64,000 bases of DNA from Streptococcus suis (lineage in GTDB: Bacteria; Bacillota; Bacilli; Lactobacillales; Streptococcaceae): contig NZ_CP082205.1 of NCBI RefSeq assembly GCF_019856455.1, positions 868,001 to 932,000 on the forward strand. The letters are read 5' to 3'. The notes under the pieces were generated by a model. The model saw only the letters and a program-made list of their open reading frames with translations. It ran no database searches and was not told where the DNA came from. Of the stretch, positions 1 through 9,046 are shown in pieces. The position numbers and the translations under genes are program-made. Within the stretch, counting starts at the first letter, position 1. Every line of letters begins with the position of its first letter.

Positions 1-195
1 GTTATGTCGGAGGAAGAAGCTGGCGGTGACCATGAAGTAGGGGACGACCATGCGGCTAAAGATTGATTTTTGGATGAAGTGGAGCTGGTCTGCTTCAAAT
101 AACCTGCGGCAATGGAGGGCGATAACGAGAATGGCTCCGATGAACTGGATGAGGGAGAGTAGTGATGTATTGAGTGGTTTTGTCTTATTTTGCAT
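1..195 (-). CDS. Acyltransferase-3 family membrane protein, N-terminal part (runs off the window)
   Basis: Reading the reverse strand from an ATG at 193-195 gives 65 codons with no stop to base 1. The peptide has a first membrane segment around residues 13-28 ending in an ALHC-type histidine motif, a basic-aromatic linker, and a second segment containing VVPYFMVTASFFL. That layout is typical of the start of integral-membrane acyltransferase-3 proteins, which O-acylate cell-wall or surface polymers. A purine-rich stretch lies upstream on the minus strand, but the ribosome site is not strong. The gene diverges from rnc. Family assignment is from motif layout only, and the substrate cannot be named from a fragment. 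Confidence 0.6.
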   Translation of the reverse strand, partial: MQNKTKPLNTSLLSLIQFIGAILVIALHCRRLFEADQLHFIQKSIFSRMVVPYFMVTASFFLRHN

Positions 196-317
196 GCTAA
201 CGTTTTTCTTTTTTTCTTCTATTTTATCGAAATCTGATGAATATGTAAATGTTTGCAAAAAGATGTGGAGAGGTGCTGGCTGAAACTTAGTTGACAAGAG
301 AAGTCCAGTGGAAAATA

Positions 318-326
318 TGGTATAAT
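318..326 (+). promoter_or_regulatory. Extended -10 promoter for rnc
   Basis: TG at 318-319, one base, then TATAAT at 321-326, a perfect extended -10. The TTGACA at 291-296 is 24 bases away, too far for a normal -35, so the extended -10 probably carries the promoter. It lies 58 bases before the rnc ATG. Confidence 0.65.
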
Positions 327-384
327 GTTAGGACGGAGTAAATGTAAACCATCTATTTCGTTTAAGTTAGAAAGGAGCATATAG

Positions 385-1071
385 ATGAAAGATTTACGTG
401 CAAAATTATTGGCTGATTTTGGGATTGATTTTCCGGATTTGAATTTATTAGAAACGGCTTTTACCCATACTTCTTATGCCAATGAGCATCGCCTTCTAAA
501 AATTTCACATAATGAACGCTTGGAATTTTTAGGAGACGCTGTTCTCCAATTGATGATTTCCAAGTACCTCTATAAAAAATATCCTGATAGACCGGAAGGT
601 GAGATGTCCAAGTTGCGTTCGACCTTTGTACGTGAGGAGTCTTTGGCTGGTTTTTCACGTGCTTGTGGTTTTGATCGGTTTCTTCGTCTTGGTAAGGGGG
701 AAGAGAAGTCTGGAGGGCGAAATCGCGATACTATTTTAGGAGATGCTTTCGAGGCGTTCTTAGGAGCTCTGCTATTGGACAAAGGGGAAAAGACCGTAGA
801 GGAATTTATCCATAAGGTCATGATTCCTCGTTTAGAAAAAGGGAATTTTGAGCGCGTGACCGACTATAAGACTGCTTTGCAGGAAATTTTGCAGGTCAAT
901 GGTGAGATTGCTATTTCGTATCAAGTAATAGCTGAGTCTGGACCTGCCCATGATAAGACCTTTGAAGTGGAGGTATCTGCTGATCAGCGTGTGATTGGTC
1001 GTGGTCGTGGTCGCTCTAAGAAATTAGCTGAACAAGCCGCCGCCAAAAATGCTGTGGAGGCTAGAGGATAG
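385..1071 (+). CDS. rnc: Ribonuclease III
   Basis: Double-strand-specific endoribonuclease that processes rRNA precursors and structured mRNAs. The 228-aa protein has the family signature [11 protein letters not shown] at residues 43-53, with the acidic metal-binding residues, a second acidic cluster in the [10 protein letters not shown] region, and a C-terminal double-stranded RNA-binding domain starting near residue 155 and ending in the basic [17 protein letters not shown] segment. The length is normal. The start at 385 follows an AAAGGAG site with correct spacing. It is the first gene of a compact run: smc begins 2 bases after its stop, so the two are almost certainly co-transcribed, as in other streptococci. 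Confidence 0.97.
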   Translation: MKDLRAKLLADFGIDFPDLNLLETAFTHTSYANEHRLLKISHNERLEFLGDAVLQLMISKYLYKKYPDRPEGEMSKLRSTFVREESLAGFSRACGFDRFLRLGKGEEKSGGRNRDTILGDAFEAFLGALLLDKGEKTVEEFIHKVMIPRLEKGNFERVTDYKTALQEILQVNGEIAISYQVIAESGPAHDKTFEVEVSADQRVIGRGRGRSKKLAEQAAAKNAVEARG

Positions 1072-1073
1072 GT

Positions 1074-4000
1074 ATGTATCTAAAATCAATTGAAATGCAG
1101 GGCTTTAAGTCCTTTGCGGATAAGACTAAGGTAGTCTTTGATCGTGGAGTGACTGCTGTTGTAGGGCCGAATGGTTCTGGTAAGTCCAATATTACAGAAA
1201 GTCTACGTTGGGCCTTGGGAGAGTCGTCTGCTAAAAGTCTACGTGGAGGCAAGATGCCAGACGTCATCTTTTCGGGAACTGAAAGCCGTAAGCCTCTTAA
1301 TTATGCTTCCGTTGTCGTAACCTTGGATAATAGCACAGGTTTTATTGCTAATAAGAATAAAGAAATCAAGGTAGAACGCCATATTTATCGATCTGGAGAT
1401 AGCGAGTATTTGATAGATGGTCAGAAGGTTCGATTGCGGGATATCCATGATCTTTTCATGGATACAGGCTTGGGACGTGATTCTTTCTCTATCATTTCAC
1501 AAGGGCGGGTTGAAGCAATTTTCAATTCCAAGCCTGAGGAACGCCGTGCTATTTTTGAAGAGGCGGCAGGAGTTTTAAAATACAAGACGCGTAAAAAAGA
1601 AACAGAAAGTAAGTTGGCACAGGCCCAGGGCAACTTGGACCGCTTGGATGATATTATCTATGAATTGGATAATCAGGTCAAACCATTGGAGAAACAGGCA
1701 CAAACTGCTAAGAAATTTCTAGAATTGGATGGTCAACGTAAGGAATTATACTTAGATGTTTTGGTGGCTCAGTTGTCGCTTGGTAAGGAAAAGTTATCGG
1801 AAAAAGAAGCCGAACTAGAGTCTGTCAAAACGGAATTGACTAGCTACTACAAACAGCGTTCTGAGCTGGAGCAAGAAAATCAGAACTTGAAAGAGAAGCG
1901 CCACCGCCTTTCAGAACAATTGGAGCGTGAACAGGCAGTTCTGTTGGATTTGACCAAGTTAATCAGTGATTTGGAGCGAAAAATTGAGGTCCATAAACTG
2001 GAATCTAGTCAAAACGAATCAAGTCGTCAAGAAGCGCAGGCGCGTTTGGAAAACTTGTTGACTAGACGAGAGCAGTTGGCAGAACAGATTGAGCAAAAGA
2101 AAGAAACGCTTGCGCAATTAGATAGTTCCTTGTCTAGCTTGAAAGACGATATTGCTGAGGTAGACAAAGAAATTTCCTACTTTTCAGAAGATCCTGATCA
2201 GGTTTTAGATCATCTGCGTGAACAGTATGTTGCTCTGATGCAGGAAGAGGCAGAAGCTTCAAACAGTCTGACCAAGATTCAGCAGGATATTGCCAATCAA
2301 ATCAGTCTTTCTGAGAGTAAATCTGAAGACTTGGCACGCTTGCAGACGGAAAAACAAACAGCTCAAGAAGTACTTGATAAGAGTCGGAAAAGTTTAGAAG
2401 AAGCTGATCACGTTTTACGCCAGTTGCTTGAGAGCTATCAGACCAAAAAAACAGAATTGGATCAAGTCCAGACTGCTTATCAGGCTGAGCAAGGTCGCTT
2501 GTTTGATTTGCTGGATCAGTTGAAAGGCAAGCAGGCTCGCCAGTCTAGTTTAGAAGCTATTTTAAAAAATCATTCCAATTTCTACGCGGGGGTTAAGGCT
2601 GTCTTACAGGCGGCACCAAGCTTAGGAGGAATTATTGGAGCAGTCAGTGAACAATTGACCTTTGATACTCGTTACCAAACGGCTTTGGAAATTGCTCTTG
2701 GAGGTGCTAGTCAAAACGTCATCGTTGAAGACGAAGCGACTGCTAAACGAGCTATCGCGTTTTTGAAAGAAAAACGGCAAGGACGGGCAACCTTCTTACC
2801 TCTAACAACTATCAAGCCACGTCAGCTTTCTGGACAGCAAGTCTCTTTACTAGAATCTTCAGAAGGATTCTTGGGGCTTGCAAGTGATTTGGTGACTTAT
2901 CAGCCAAATTTAGATGCGATTTTCCAAAATTTGCTAGGTACTATCGCGATTTTTGATACCATTGACCATGCCAATCAGGCAGCGCGGGCAACCAAGTTTC
3001 AAGTGCGTATGGTGACCATGGATGGAGCGGAAATCCGTCCTGGTGGAGCCTTTGCTGGTGGTAGCAATCGAAATAACAGCACGACCTTTATCAAACCAGA
3101 ACTGGATGCTCTTTTAGGAGAAATAGCAGAGCTGTCCAGCCAGTTACAGGAGCAAGAAAGCTTGGTTGCGGCTAAGAAAACTAGCTTAGACCAGACCAGA
3201 GAAGCCTTGGAAACGATTAAGGCGGAGGGGGGAGAAGCTAGATTGAACCAGCAGAGCGCAAGGATTCATCAGGAACAGGCAGAAAATAGACTGGCTCAGC
3301 TATCAGCCCAGTATGACCTGCAAATGAGTCAGGTTAGTCCGACCATTTTGACTGAGCTAGAAGAGGCTGCTGCTAAGGAAGAAGTAAATGTCCAAGCCTT
3401 GAATGAGAAAAAACTAGCCTTGGATCAACAAATCAATCAAGTTCGTGATAATCGCGACAGTATTCAAGAAAGCTTGCAGAAACTACAGACTCAGAAGGGT
3501 CAACTAACTTTGGAACAGGCTGAACTGACTAGCCAACTTCGTTTTGAACAGACAGATTTGAGACGTTTGCAAGAAGAAAAAGTGGTTGCAGATAAGGAAA
3601 TTTCTCTTTTAGAGGATATGATTGACCAGAAGCTTGAAGCTCTTGAAGATACTAGTATTGAGATTCTTGAAGAACAATTGCAGGCCGCATCTGATAAGCA
3701 AAACCAGACAAATCAGATTCTAATTCGCTTAAAGTTTGAATTGGAAGATATTGATGGGCAGTTTGAAGACTTGGAAGAAAGATTGCAACAAGCTCGGACT
3801 AAGAATGATGATTTGATTCGTAAGCAGGCTAAGCTAGAGGCGGATTGTGAGCAAGCGGGCGATAAATTACGGGCTCTACTTGGTAATTTGACAGAGCATT
3901 TTAAATTGAGTTTTGAAGCTGCCCAGTCTCAGGCCAAGGAAGTTGAGTATCTTGCAGTTGCTGAACAAAACCTCAAAGACCTAGAAAGAGCTATTCGTGC

Positions 4001-4607
4001 TTTGGGGCCAGTCAATTTGGATGCTATTGAGCAGTATGACGAGGTTAATAATCGCCTTACCTTCCTCAATGAGCAACGGACAGATATTTTGTCGGCGCGT
4101 GATTTACTACTAGATACTATCCACGAGATGGATGATGAGGTCAAAGAGCGCTTCAAGGTTACTTTTGAAGCTATTCGTGAAAGCTTTAAGCAGACATTCA
4201 AACAAATGTTTGGCGGTGGTTCAGCGGATTTGATTTTGACAGAAGGTGACCTGTTGACTGCGGGTGTGGAGATTTCAGTTCAACCTCCGGGTAAGAAAAT
4301 TCAATCTCTCAATCTTATGTCAGGTGGCGAAAAAGCCCTTTCGGCCCTCGCTCTGCTATTTTCCATTATCCGTGTTAAGACCATTCCTTTTGTTATTCTC
4401 GATGAGGTGGAGGCAGCCTTGGATGAGGCCAATGTCAAACGTTTTGGCGACTACCTCAACCGTTTTGATAAGGAGAGTCAGTTTATCGTCGTGACCCACC
4501 GTAAAGGGACCATGGCGGCAGCGGATGCCATGTATGGGGTGACCATGCAGGAATCTGGCGTGTCCAAGATTGTTTCCGTTAAGCTGAAAGATGTGGAGAA
4601 ATTATGA
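1074..4607 (+). CDS. smc: Chromosome segregation ATPase SMC
   Basis: Core of the SMC-ScpA-ScpB condensin, which compacts and separates sister chromosomes. The 1177-aa length is standard. Walker A (GPNGSGKSN) is at residues 31-39. Long heptad coiled-coil arms flank a hinge at roughly residues 500-680, which contains the glycine-rich GGAFAGGS patch. The C-terminal head carries the ABC signature LMSGGEKALSALALL and Walker B followed by the D-loop (VILDEVEAALDEANV). The gene overlaps the following HAD gene by 4 bases, and rnc ends 2 bases before it, so rnc-smc-HAD-HAD-ftsY looks like one transcription unit. Confidence 0.98.
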   Translation: MYLKSIEMQGFKSFADKTKVVFDRGVTAVVGPNGSGKSNITESLRWALGESSAKSLRGGKMPDVIFSGTESRKPLNYASVVVTLDNSTGFIANKNKEIKVERHIYRSGDSEYLIDGQKVRLRDIHDLFMDTGLGRDSFSIISQGRVEAIFNSKPEERRAIFEEAAGVLKYKTRKKETESKLAQAQGNLDRLDDIIYELDNQVKPLEKQAQTAKKFLELDGQRKELYLDVLVAQLSLGKEKLSEKEAELESVKTELTSYYKQRSELEQENQNLKEKRHRLSEQLEREQAVLLDLTKLISDLERKIEVHKLESSQNESSRQEAQARLENLLTRREQLAEQIEQKKETLAQLDSSLSSLKDDIAEVDKEISYFSEDPDQVLDHLREQYVALMQEEAEASNSLTKIQQDIANQISLSESKSEDLARLQTEKQTAQEVLDKSRKSLEEADHVLRQLLESYQTKKTELDQVQTAYQAEQGRLFDLLDQLKGKQARQSSLEAILKNHSNFYAGVKAVLQAAPSLGGIIGAVSEQLTFDTRYQTALEIALGGASQNVIVEDEATAKRAIAFLKEKRQGRATFLPLTTIKPRQLSGQQVSLLESSEGFLGLASDLVTYQPNLDAIFQNLLGTIAIFDTIDHANQAARATKFQVRMVTMDGAEIRPGGAFAGGSNRNNSTTFIKPELDALLGEIAELSSQLQEQESLVAAKKTSLDQTREALETIKAEGGEARLNQQSARIHQEQAENRLAQLSAQYDLQMSQVSPTILTELEEAAAKEEVNVQALNEKKLALDQQINQVRDNRDSIQESLQKLQTQKGQLTLEQAELTSQLRFEQTDLRRLQEEKVVADKEISLLEDMIDQKLEALEDTSIEILEEQLQAASDKQNQTNQILIRLKFELEDIDGQFEDLEERLQQARTKNDDLIRKQAKLEADCEQAGDKLRALLGNLTEHFKLSFEAAQSQAKEVEYLAVAEQNLKDLERAIRALGPVNLDAIEQYDEVNNRLTFLNEQRTDILSARDLLLDTIHEMDDEVKERFKVTFEAIRESFKQTFKQMFGGGSADLILTEGDLLTAGVEISVQPPGKKIQSLNLMSGGEKALSALALLFSIIRVKTIPFVILDEVEAALDEANVKRFGDYLNRFDKESQFIVVTHRKGTMAAADAMYGVTMQESGVSKIVSVKLKDVEKL

Positions 4608-5413
4608 TTAACAAAATTTACGCCAGTGATATGGATGGTACCTTTTTACGAGAAGACCATAGTTTTGATAAGGAACGGTTTCGTCGTATACTGAATCAGT
4701 TTAAGGAAAAAGGTTATTTATTTGTGGCAGCAAGTGGGCGATCTATGCAAAGCCTGAAACTTGTTTTTGAAGATTTTGTAGATGAAATCGGTTTTGTGGC
4801 AGAAAATGGTTCAATCGTTGAATATCAGGGGCAGACTATCTTTATGGATGATCCAATTAGTCCTGAAATCTATCTGCCGATTATCGCGGGTATTGATGCA
4901 GGTCCCTTTGGTAGCAGTCGTTCCATGGTGCTGTCTGGACTCGAAAACTTTTATTTATTAAAAAATGCTGAGCCTCAGTTTTTAGAGACGATGACGAATT
5001 ATTATGCACATTTTCGATTGGTAGACACATTTGAAGAAGTTCGAGAAGAGATTATAAAAATCAATGCCAAATTTTCTCCTGAGGAAATGGACGATGCCAG
5101 ACGATGGTTAAATGATACATTTGAAGGTGTAACGGCCATGACAACTGGTTTTGACAATATTGATATAATTCCAAATGGTTCAAACAAATCAGTTGGATTG
5201 AGTCATCTCTGTGCTCATTTTGGAATTACCGGTCAGGCTGTAGTGGCATTTGGTGATAATCAAAACGATTTAGATATGTTTGACTTTGCAGGTCTGGCTC
5301 TTGCGACAGAAAATGCAAGAGAGGACGTGAAGGCCAAGGCAGATTCTATTATTGGTCATTGCAATGATGGAGCAGTATTAGCCTATTTAGAGGAGGAAGT
5401 AAATGGCAATTAA
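4604..5413 (+). CDS. Cof-type HAD hydrolase (first of a tandem pair)
   Basis: Haloacid dehalogenase superfamily phosphatase, Cof/YidA-like, expected to remove phosphate from small metabolites using Mg2+ and an aspartyl-phosphate intermediate. Motif I is DMDGTFL near residue 9, motif II the serine in AASGRSMQ, and motif IV GDNQNDLDM near residue 214, with a large C2-type cap between them. It is 269 aa. Translational coupling is likely: it starts 4 bases inside smc and overlaps the next HAD gene by 11 bases. The substrate cannot be told from sequence. The two neighbouring HAD proteins are only distantly alike, so this is not a recent duplication. Confidence 0.9.
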   Translation: MINKIYASDMDGTFLREDHSFDKERFRRILNQFKEKGYLFVAASGRSMQSLKLVFEDFVDEIGFVAENGSIVEYQGQTIFMDDPISPEIYLPIIAGIDAGPFGSSRSMVLSGLENFYLLKNAEPQFLETMTNYYAHFRLVDTFEEVREEIIKINAKFSPEEMDDARRWLNDTFEGVTAMTTGFDNIDIIPNGSNKSVGLSHLCAHFGITGQAVVAFGDNQNDLDMFDFAGLALATENAREDVKAKADSIIGHCNDGAVLAYLEEEVNGN

Positions 5414-6230
5414 GTTGATTGCATTGGATTTAGATGGAACACTTCTGACATCGGACAAACGGATTTCAGAAGCTAATAAAAAGGCCTTGCAGGCAGCGCG
5501 TGAGCGTGGAGTTTATGTAGTTCTGACAACAGGGCGTCCTTTACAAGCTATCGGTACTTTTCTAGAAGAACTAGATCTGCTAGGGGAGAATCAATATTCG
5601 ATTACATTTAACGGTGGTCTAGTACAGGAAAATACAGGTCGTGTTTTGGATAAGGTTGGCTTTACCATTGAAGATGTGCGCACCATCCGTCGTGTGACAA
5701 ATGACTTGGACCTGCCTCTGGATGTCCTGTATGGTGGCGATGTCTATTCTCTACCATCAGCCCATGAATCACTTTATCTAACTTGTAATCCATTGCTTAA
5801 TAAAATTGTGGCAAGCGATGAGGAAATGCCAGAAGATTTTGTCTACAATAAGGCAGTTTCAGCTGTGGCAGCAGACTTTTTGGATGGACAAATTCCAAAA
5901 ATTCCTGCGGAACTTCACGAGCGCTTCGAGATTTTCAAATCGCGTGATATTCTGCTCGAGTGGAGTCCAAAAGGTGTTCATAAGGCAAATGGTCTGGCTA
6001 AGTTGATTGGACATCTGGGGATTGATCGGTCAGAAGTTATGGCCTGTGGCGATGAAGGAAACGATCTTTCGATGATTGAATGGGCTGGTCTGGGTGTTGC
6101 CATGGCTAATGCGACTGATGAAATCAAGTCTGCGGCCAAAGTAGTCTTACCAAAAACCAATGATGAAGATGGCATTGCCTGGGCCATCGAGCACTATGTA
6201 TTGAATGAGGACTATTATGGGATTATTTGA
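5403..6230 (+). CDS. Cof-type HAD hydrolase (second of a tandem pair)
   Basis: Second HAD phosphatase of the YidA/Cof group, 275 aa. It has DLDGTLL at the N-terminus, the TTGRPL motif II segment, the lysine region before WSPKGVHKANGL, and GDEGNDLSM as motif IV near residue 217. It probably dephosphorylates sugar phosphates or nucleotides, but specificity is not predictable. An AGGAGG site inside the previous gene precedes the ATG. Its last 14 bases overlap the ftsY start, so translation of the two is probably coupled. Confidence 0.92.
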   Translation: MAIKLIALDLDGTLLTSDKRISEANKKALQAARERGVYVVLTTGRPLQAIGTFLEELDLLGENQYSITFNGGLVQENTGRVLDKVGFTIEDVRTIRRVTNDLDLPLDVLYGGDVYSLPSAHESLYLTCNPLLNKIVASDEEMPEDFVYNKAVSAVAADFLDGQIPKIPAELHERFEIFKSRDILLEWSPKGVHKANGLAKLIGHLGIDRSEVMACGDEGNDLSMIEWAGLGVAMANATDEIKSAAKVVLPKTNDEDGIAWAIEHYVLNEDYYGII

Positions 6231-7491
6231 TCGATTATTTGGACAAGAAAAACAAGAGGAGCAAGTCGCTCTTGTTGAAGAAGTGGAAAGGGAGCAGTCG
6301 GCTTCTAGCGAAGATACAGTAACTACTGAAGTTGAGTCAACGACTCAAGAAATGGAAGAGTTCCAGTCTGAAGTAGCAGAGCCTGAATTGACAGCCGAGC
6401 AAGAAGCTCAGAAACAACGGACCTTAGACATGATGGCTCAATATTATGCAGCCAAAGAAGCTGCTGCGGCTCGAGTGAAGGAAGCGCAGGAACAAGGCTT
6501 TGACCCTGCTATTCAAACCAAGGTCAAGGAAGAGCCTGTTGAGGAAGTTGCTCCAGTAGAGCAAGAAAGTGAGCAGGACAAGTACCAGCGTACCTTGAAA
6601 AAGACGCGTACAGGATTTGGGGCAAGGCTCAATGAATTCTTTGCCAATTTCCGTTCTGTAGACGAAGAATTTTTCGAAGAGTTGGAAGAAATGCTGATTT
6701 TGTCAGACGTAGGTGTACAGGTTGCTTCTACGCTGACAGAGGAGCTCCGCTATGAAGCCAAACTACAAAATGCCAAGAAGACAGATGAACTCCGTCGGGT
6801 TATCATCGAAAAATTGGTGGATATTTACGAAAAAGATGGTCAATTCAGCGAGCAAATCAATTTCCAAGATGATTTGACTGTCATGCTCTTTGTCGGTGTT
6901 AACGGAGTTGGGAAGACGACGTCTATCGGTAAGTTAGCCTACAAGTACAAGCAGGCTGGCAAGAAGGTCATGTTGGTCGCAGCGGACACCTTCCGTGCGG
7001 GTGCGGTAGCCCAGCTGGTCGAGTGGGGTCGCCGTGTCGATGTGCCAGTAGTCACAGGACCTGAAAAGTCAGACCCAGCTAGTGTGGTTTTTGATGGGGT
7101 AAAACGTGCCGTGGCAGAAGGCGTGGATATTCTCATGATTGACACAGCAGGCCGCTTGCAAAATAAAGATAACCTTATGGCAGAGCTGGAAAAAATCGGT
7201 CGTATCATTAAACGAACACTTCCTGATGCACCGCATGAAACCCTCTTAGCACTAGATGCCTCGACAGGACAAAACGCCCTTAGTCAAGCCAAAGAATTTG
7301 CAAAAATTACTCCATTGACAGGTCTTGTTTTGACCAAGCTAGACGGTACTGCAAAAGGTGGTGTTGTCCTTGCCATCCGTCAGGAACTGGATATTCCAGT
7401 TAAGCTGATTGGTTTCGGTGAGAAAATCGATGATATCGGAGAATTCAAGTCTGAAGAGTTCATGCGTGGGCTTTTGGAAGGATTGGTGTAG
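6217..7491 (+). CDS. ftsY: Signal recognition particle receptor FtsY
   Basis: SRP receptor GTPase that docks ribosome-SRP complexes at the membrane for co-translational insertion. The protein starts MGLFDRLFG at 6217, preceded by TGAGGA; an in-frame ATG at 6205 has no better site. An acidic, Glu/Gln-rich A domain (about residues 10-125) precedes the N domain and the GTPase G domain. Motifs seen are Walker A GVNGVGKTT, the DTFRAGA insertion-box segment, DTAGR, and TKLDGTAKGG. It is 424 aa. It overlaps the upstream HAD gene by 14 bases and is followed directly by a strong terminator, which closes the rnc-smc operon. Confidence 0.96.
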   Translation: MGLFDRLFGQEKQEEQVALVEEVEREQSASSEDTVTTEVESTTQEMEEFQSEVAEPELTAEQEAQKQRTLDMMAQYYAAKEAAAARVKEAQEQGFDPAIQTKVKEEPVEEVAPVEQESEQDKYQRTLKKTRTGFGARLNEFFANFRSVDEEFFEELEEMLILSDVGVQVASTLTEELRYEAKLQNAKKTDELRRVIIEKLVDIYEKDGQFSEQINFQDDLTVMLFVGVNGVGKTTSIGKLAYKYKQAGKKVMLVAADTFRAGAVAQLVEWGRRVDVPVVTGPEKSDPASVVFDGVKRAVAEGVDILMIDTAGRLQNKDNLMAELEKIGRIIKRTLPDAPHETLLALDASTGQNALSQAKEFAKITPLTGLVLTKLDGTAKGGVVLAIRQELDIPVKLIGFGEKIDDIGEFKSEEFMRGLLEGLV

Positions 7492-7530
7492 AAAAAAGTC
7501 GTTAGTTCAACAAGAACTAGCGACTTTTTC
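7492..7530. terminator. Bidirectional terminator after ftsY
   Basis: Inverted repeat AAAAAGTCGYTAGTT with a short CAAC-type loop and A/T tracts on both sides. It ends the ftsY operon on the plus strand. On the minus strand the stop codon of the broken acetyltransferase lies inside it, so it serves both convergent units. Confidence 0.9.
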
Positions 7531-8167
7531 TATCTGTATGCAACAGTGAGTAAATGGCAATATCCACAATACCACGATTATTTCGATCGGCTTGGCGGAG
7601 AGTTCCTTCATAGGTCATACCGACTTTTTCCATGACACGACCAGAAGGACGATTTTCACTATCGTGAACAGCCGTAATCCGTAAACAGCCGCCCTCTTCT
7701 AGTAGAAAGCGAGTGACTTCGGGCAGTATAGTCTTTTAGTTTACTTTTAGTACTAGGCAACGAGCTGCAGACAGTACTAGAGTACGGCAAAGCGAGTTAA
7801 CGAAGTAATAAAAGAAAAACTAAATGACTAGATAGCCTTGGCCCCACCATTGTCTGCTAAACACCCAACCTAATTCAGCAGCTTGTACTCTCTCATCTAA
7901 GCTGACAACGGAAATATCTCCAATAGGTTGCTTACTTTCTTTGAGCTCAATTACCCACCTGTATGTTTTTTCCTGTGAATAGGATTGAAGACAGAACTGG
8001 ACATAGTCTTCAGTATCTTGGAGTGTCTGATGAGTTGGCCAGGTCAGATAGGTGGTAACCTTTTCATCTGAAGTCCAGTTTTGGAAAACGGGCTCAACAT
8101 CGCTTGCTTGAAAAGGGCGTAAAATCAGTCGTTCTGTTTCTAAAATCTGAGTTCCTTTATGTTGCAT
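7517..8167 (-). pseudogene. RimJ/RimL-type GNAT acetyltransferase, split by a short inverted-repeat element
   Basis: The N-terminal half (8167 down to 7831) encodes a GNAT start, ILETERLILRPFQ, through to QWWGQGYL, the beginning of the acetyl-CoA loop. The C-terminal half (7728 down to 7517) encodes LPEVTRFLLEE, then SGRVMEKVGMTYEGTLR and a normal end. Between them lies a 102-base element (7729-7830) that introduces a stop after two residues. Removing exactly TAGTC...GACTA rejoins the two halves in frame as GQGYLLPEVTRF, although the usual ATEA-type residues after GQGY are then missing. So either the loop is unusual or a few bases were lost at insertion. The start lies one base after the AlkD-like gene's stop. 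Function is presumably lost. Confidence 0.85.
7729..7830. repeat. BOX/RUP-like terminal-inverted-repeat element, short form (102 bp)
   Basis: The ends are TAGTCTTTTAGTTT and, inverted, TAGTCATTTAGTTT. The inner part contains AGTACGGCAAAGCGAGTTA, also present in the element at 8887-9046. This copy lacks the central hairpin module of that copy. It carries no coding capacity and resembles a mobile miniature element moved by a transposase encoded elsewhere. It interrupts an acetyltransferase gene. Confidence 0.85.
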
Positions 8168-8168
8168 C

Positions 8169-8843
8169 TCATTTCCTCCTCAATAATGCCTCAATCCAGT
8201 CGGGTGCGTAGGCAGAAGTACAGCCTTTTGGAACTTTCATGTCCGCATAGACAGCCAATTCCTGACCGATTGCAAGGCCTTGTTCCAGATAGTTGGGATA
8301 GGCAACCGCAATCTCCACCAAGCATTGGTTCATGGTCCATTGGATAAGCGGGTCTGCGGTTTGCAAATGCTGGCGAATATGGTCTAGAGTTTCTTCAATT
8401 TCTTGATTTGAGGCAGTTCTTCCAGCAAAGTACTTGGCGCGGAGGAACCAGCCAATGCGTTGAAAAATGGCTGGTTTTTGGGCAAGCAAGGTTTCTTCCC
8501 AATCCCTACTGTCTTTTCGTTTGCTGAGAATGATAGAAGCTAGTTTGTCTAAGACATTGACAGAAACCTGTTCATCGAGGCAGTTTTCTAAATCCTCTAG
8601 GGTCAGTTGGTCGGGCTTATTTTTGGCAATTTGAATGGCTAAATATTGTGCCTCTAGGACACCTGTTTGCCAGAGTGGAGCAAACAAGTCCAGTCGATTT
8701 TTATAGGCCTTGGCGATACCAGAAATAGCTCCCATTGGAACGCCGTAGTAGGGCTTGGTTTCGCCAATTTTTTCATAACGCTTGAGGGTGCCAGCATGGC
8801 TGGCTGCTTCAAGTTGGGTGAGAATGGTGTTCATTTCAGTCAT
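8169..8843 (-). CDS. AlkD-like DNA alkylation repair protein
   Basis: 224-aa all-helical protein resembling HEAT-like AlkC/AlkD DNA glycosylases, which excise alkylated purines. Visible features are the GVPMGAISGIAKAYKNR segment near residue 35, repeated helix pairs with LWQTGVLEAQYLAIQIA, the SRDWEETLL region, and the conserved QWTMNQCLVEIAVAYP near the C-terminus. The start at 8843 has CGGAGA upstream on the minus strand. It is followed after one base by the disrupted acetyltransferase, so the two were probably one transcript. Assignment is from overall pattern; the repair substrate is not established here. Confidence 0.75.
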   Translation of the reverse strand: MTEMNTILTQLEAASHAGTLKRYEKIGETKPYYGVPMGAISGIAKAYKNRLDLFAPLWQTGVLEAQYLAIQIAKNKPDQLTLEDLENCLDEQVSVNVLDKLASIILSKRKDSRDWEETLLAQKPAIFQRIGWFLRAKYFAGRTASNQEIEETLDHIRQHLQTADPLIQWTMNQCLVEIAVAYPNYLEQGLAIGQELAVYADMKVPKGCTSAYAPDWIEALLRRK

Positions 8844-8854
8844 AAATATCTCCG

Positions 8855-8881
8855 AAAAAAAACTGGATTGCTCCAGTTTTT
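8855..8881 (-). terminator. Terminator after zwf
   Basis: On the minus strand, AAAACTGGA, a 4-base loop and TCCAGTTTT are followed by a run of T. It lies downstream of zwf and of the repeat element, immediately before the ribosome site of the AlkD-like gene. Confidence 0.85.
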
Positions 8882-8886
8882 ATATG

Positions 8887-9046
8887 TAGTCGTTTAGTTT
8901 GCTTTTAGTACAAGGTAACGAGGTGCAGGTTGCTAGAACAGCCTCTAGGCTGTTCTAGGTTGGAAATAAGACATGCGAAGCAAGTCACTTTCGTGGAGTA
9001 CGGCAAAGCGAGTTAACGAAGTAATCAAAGATAAACTAAATGACTA
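8887..9046. repeat. BOX/RUP-like terminal-inverted-repeat element, long form (160 bp)
   Basis: It has the same ends as the 7729-7830 element (TAGTC[G/A]TTTAGTTT inverted) and the same right arm with AGTACGGCAAAGCGAGTTAA. It additionally carries a central module: the hairpin AGAACAGCCT-CT-AGGCTGTTCT followed by AGGTTGGAAATAAG. That central module resembles the internal module of the longer repeats at 34139 and 55859. The outermost GACTA end contributes the zwf stop codon (9044-9046). Confidence 0.85.

Noticed and set aside
50..283. 77-codon plus-strand frame at the left edge
   Set aside because: Opposite strand of the acyltransferase-like start, with no family motif.
291..296. TTGACA as the -35 of rnc
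   Set aside because: 24 bases from TATAAT, too far; the extended -10 explains the promoter better.
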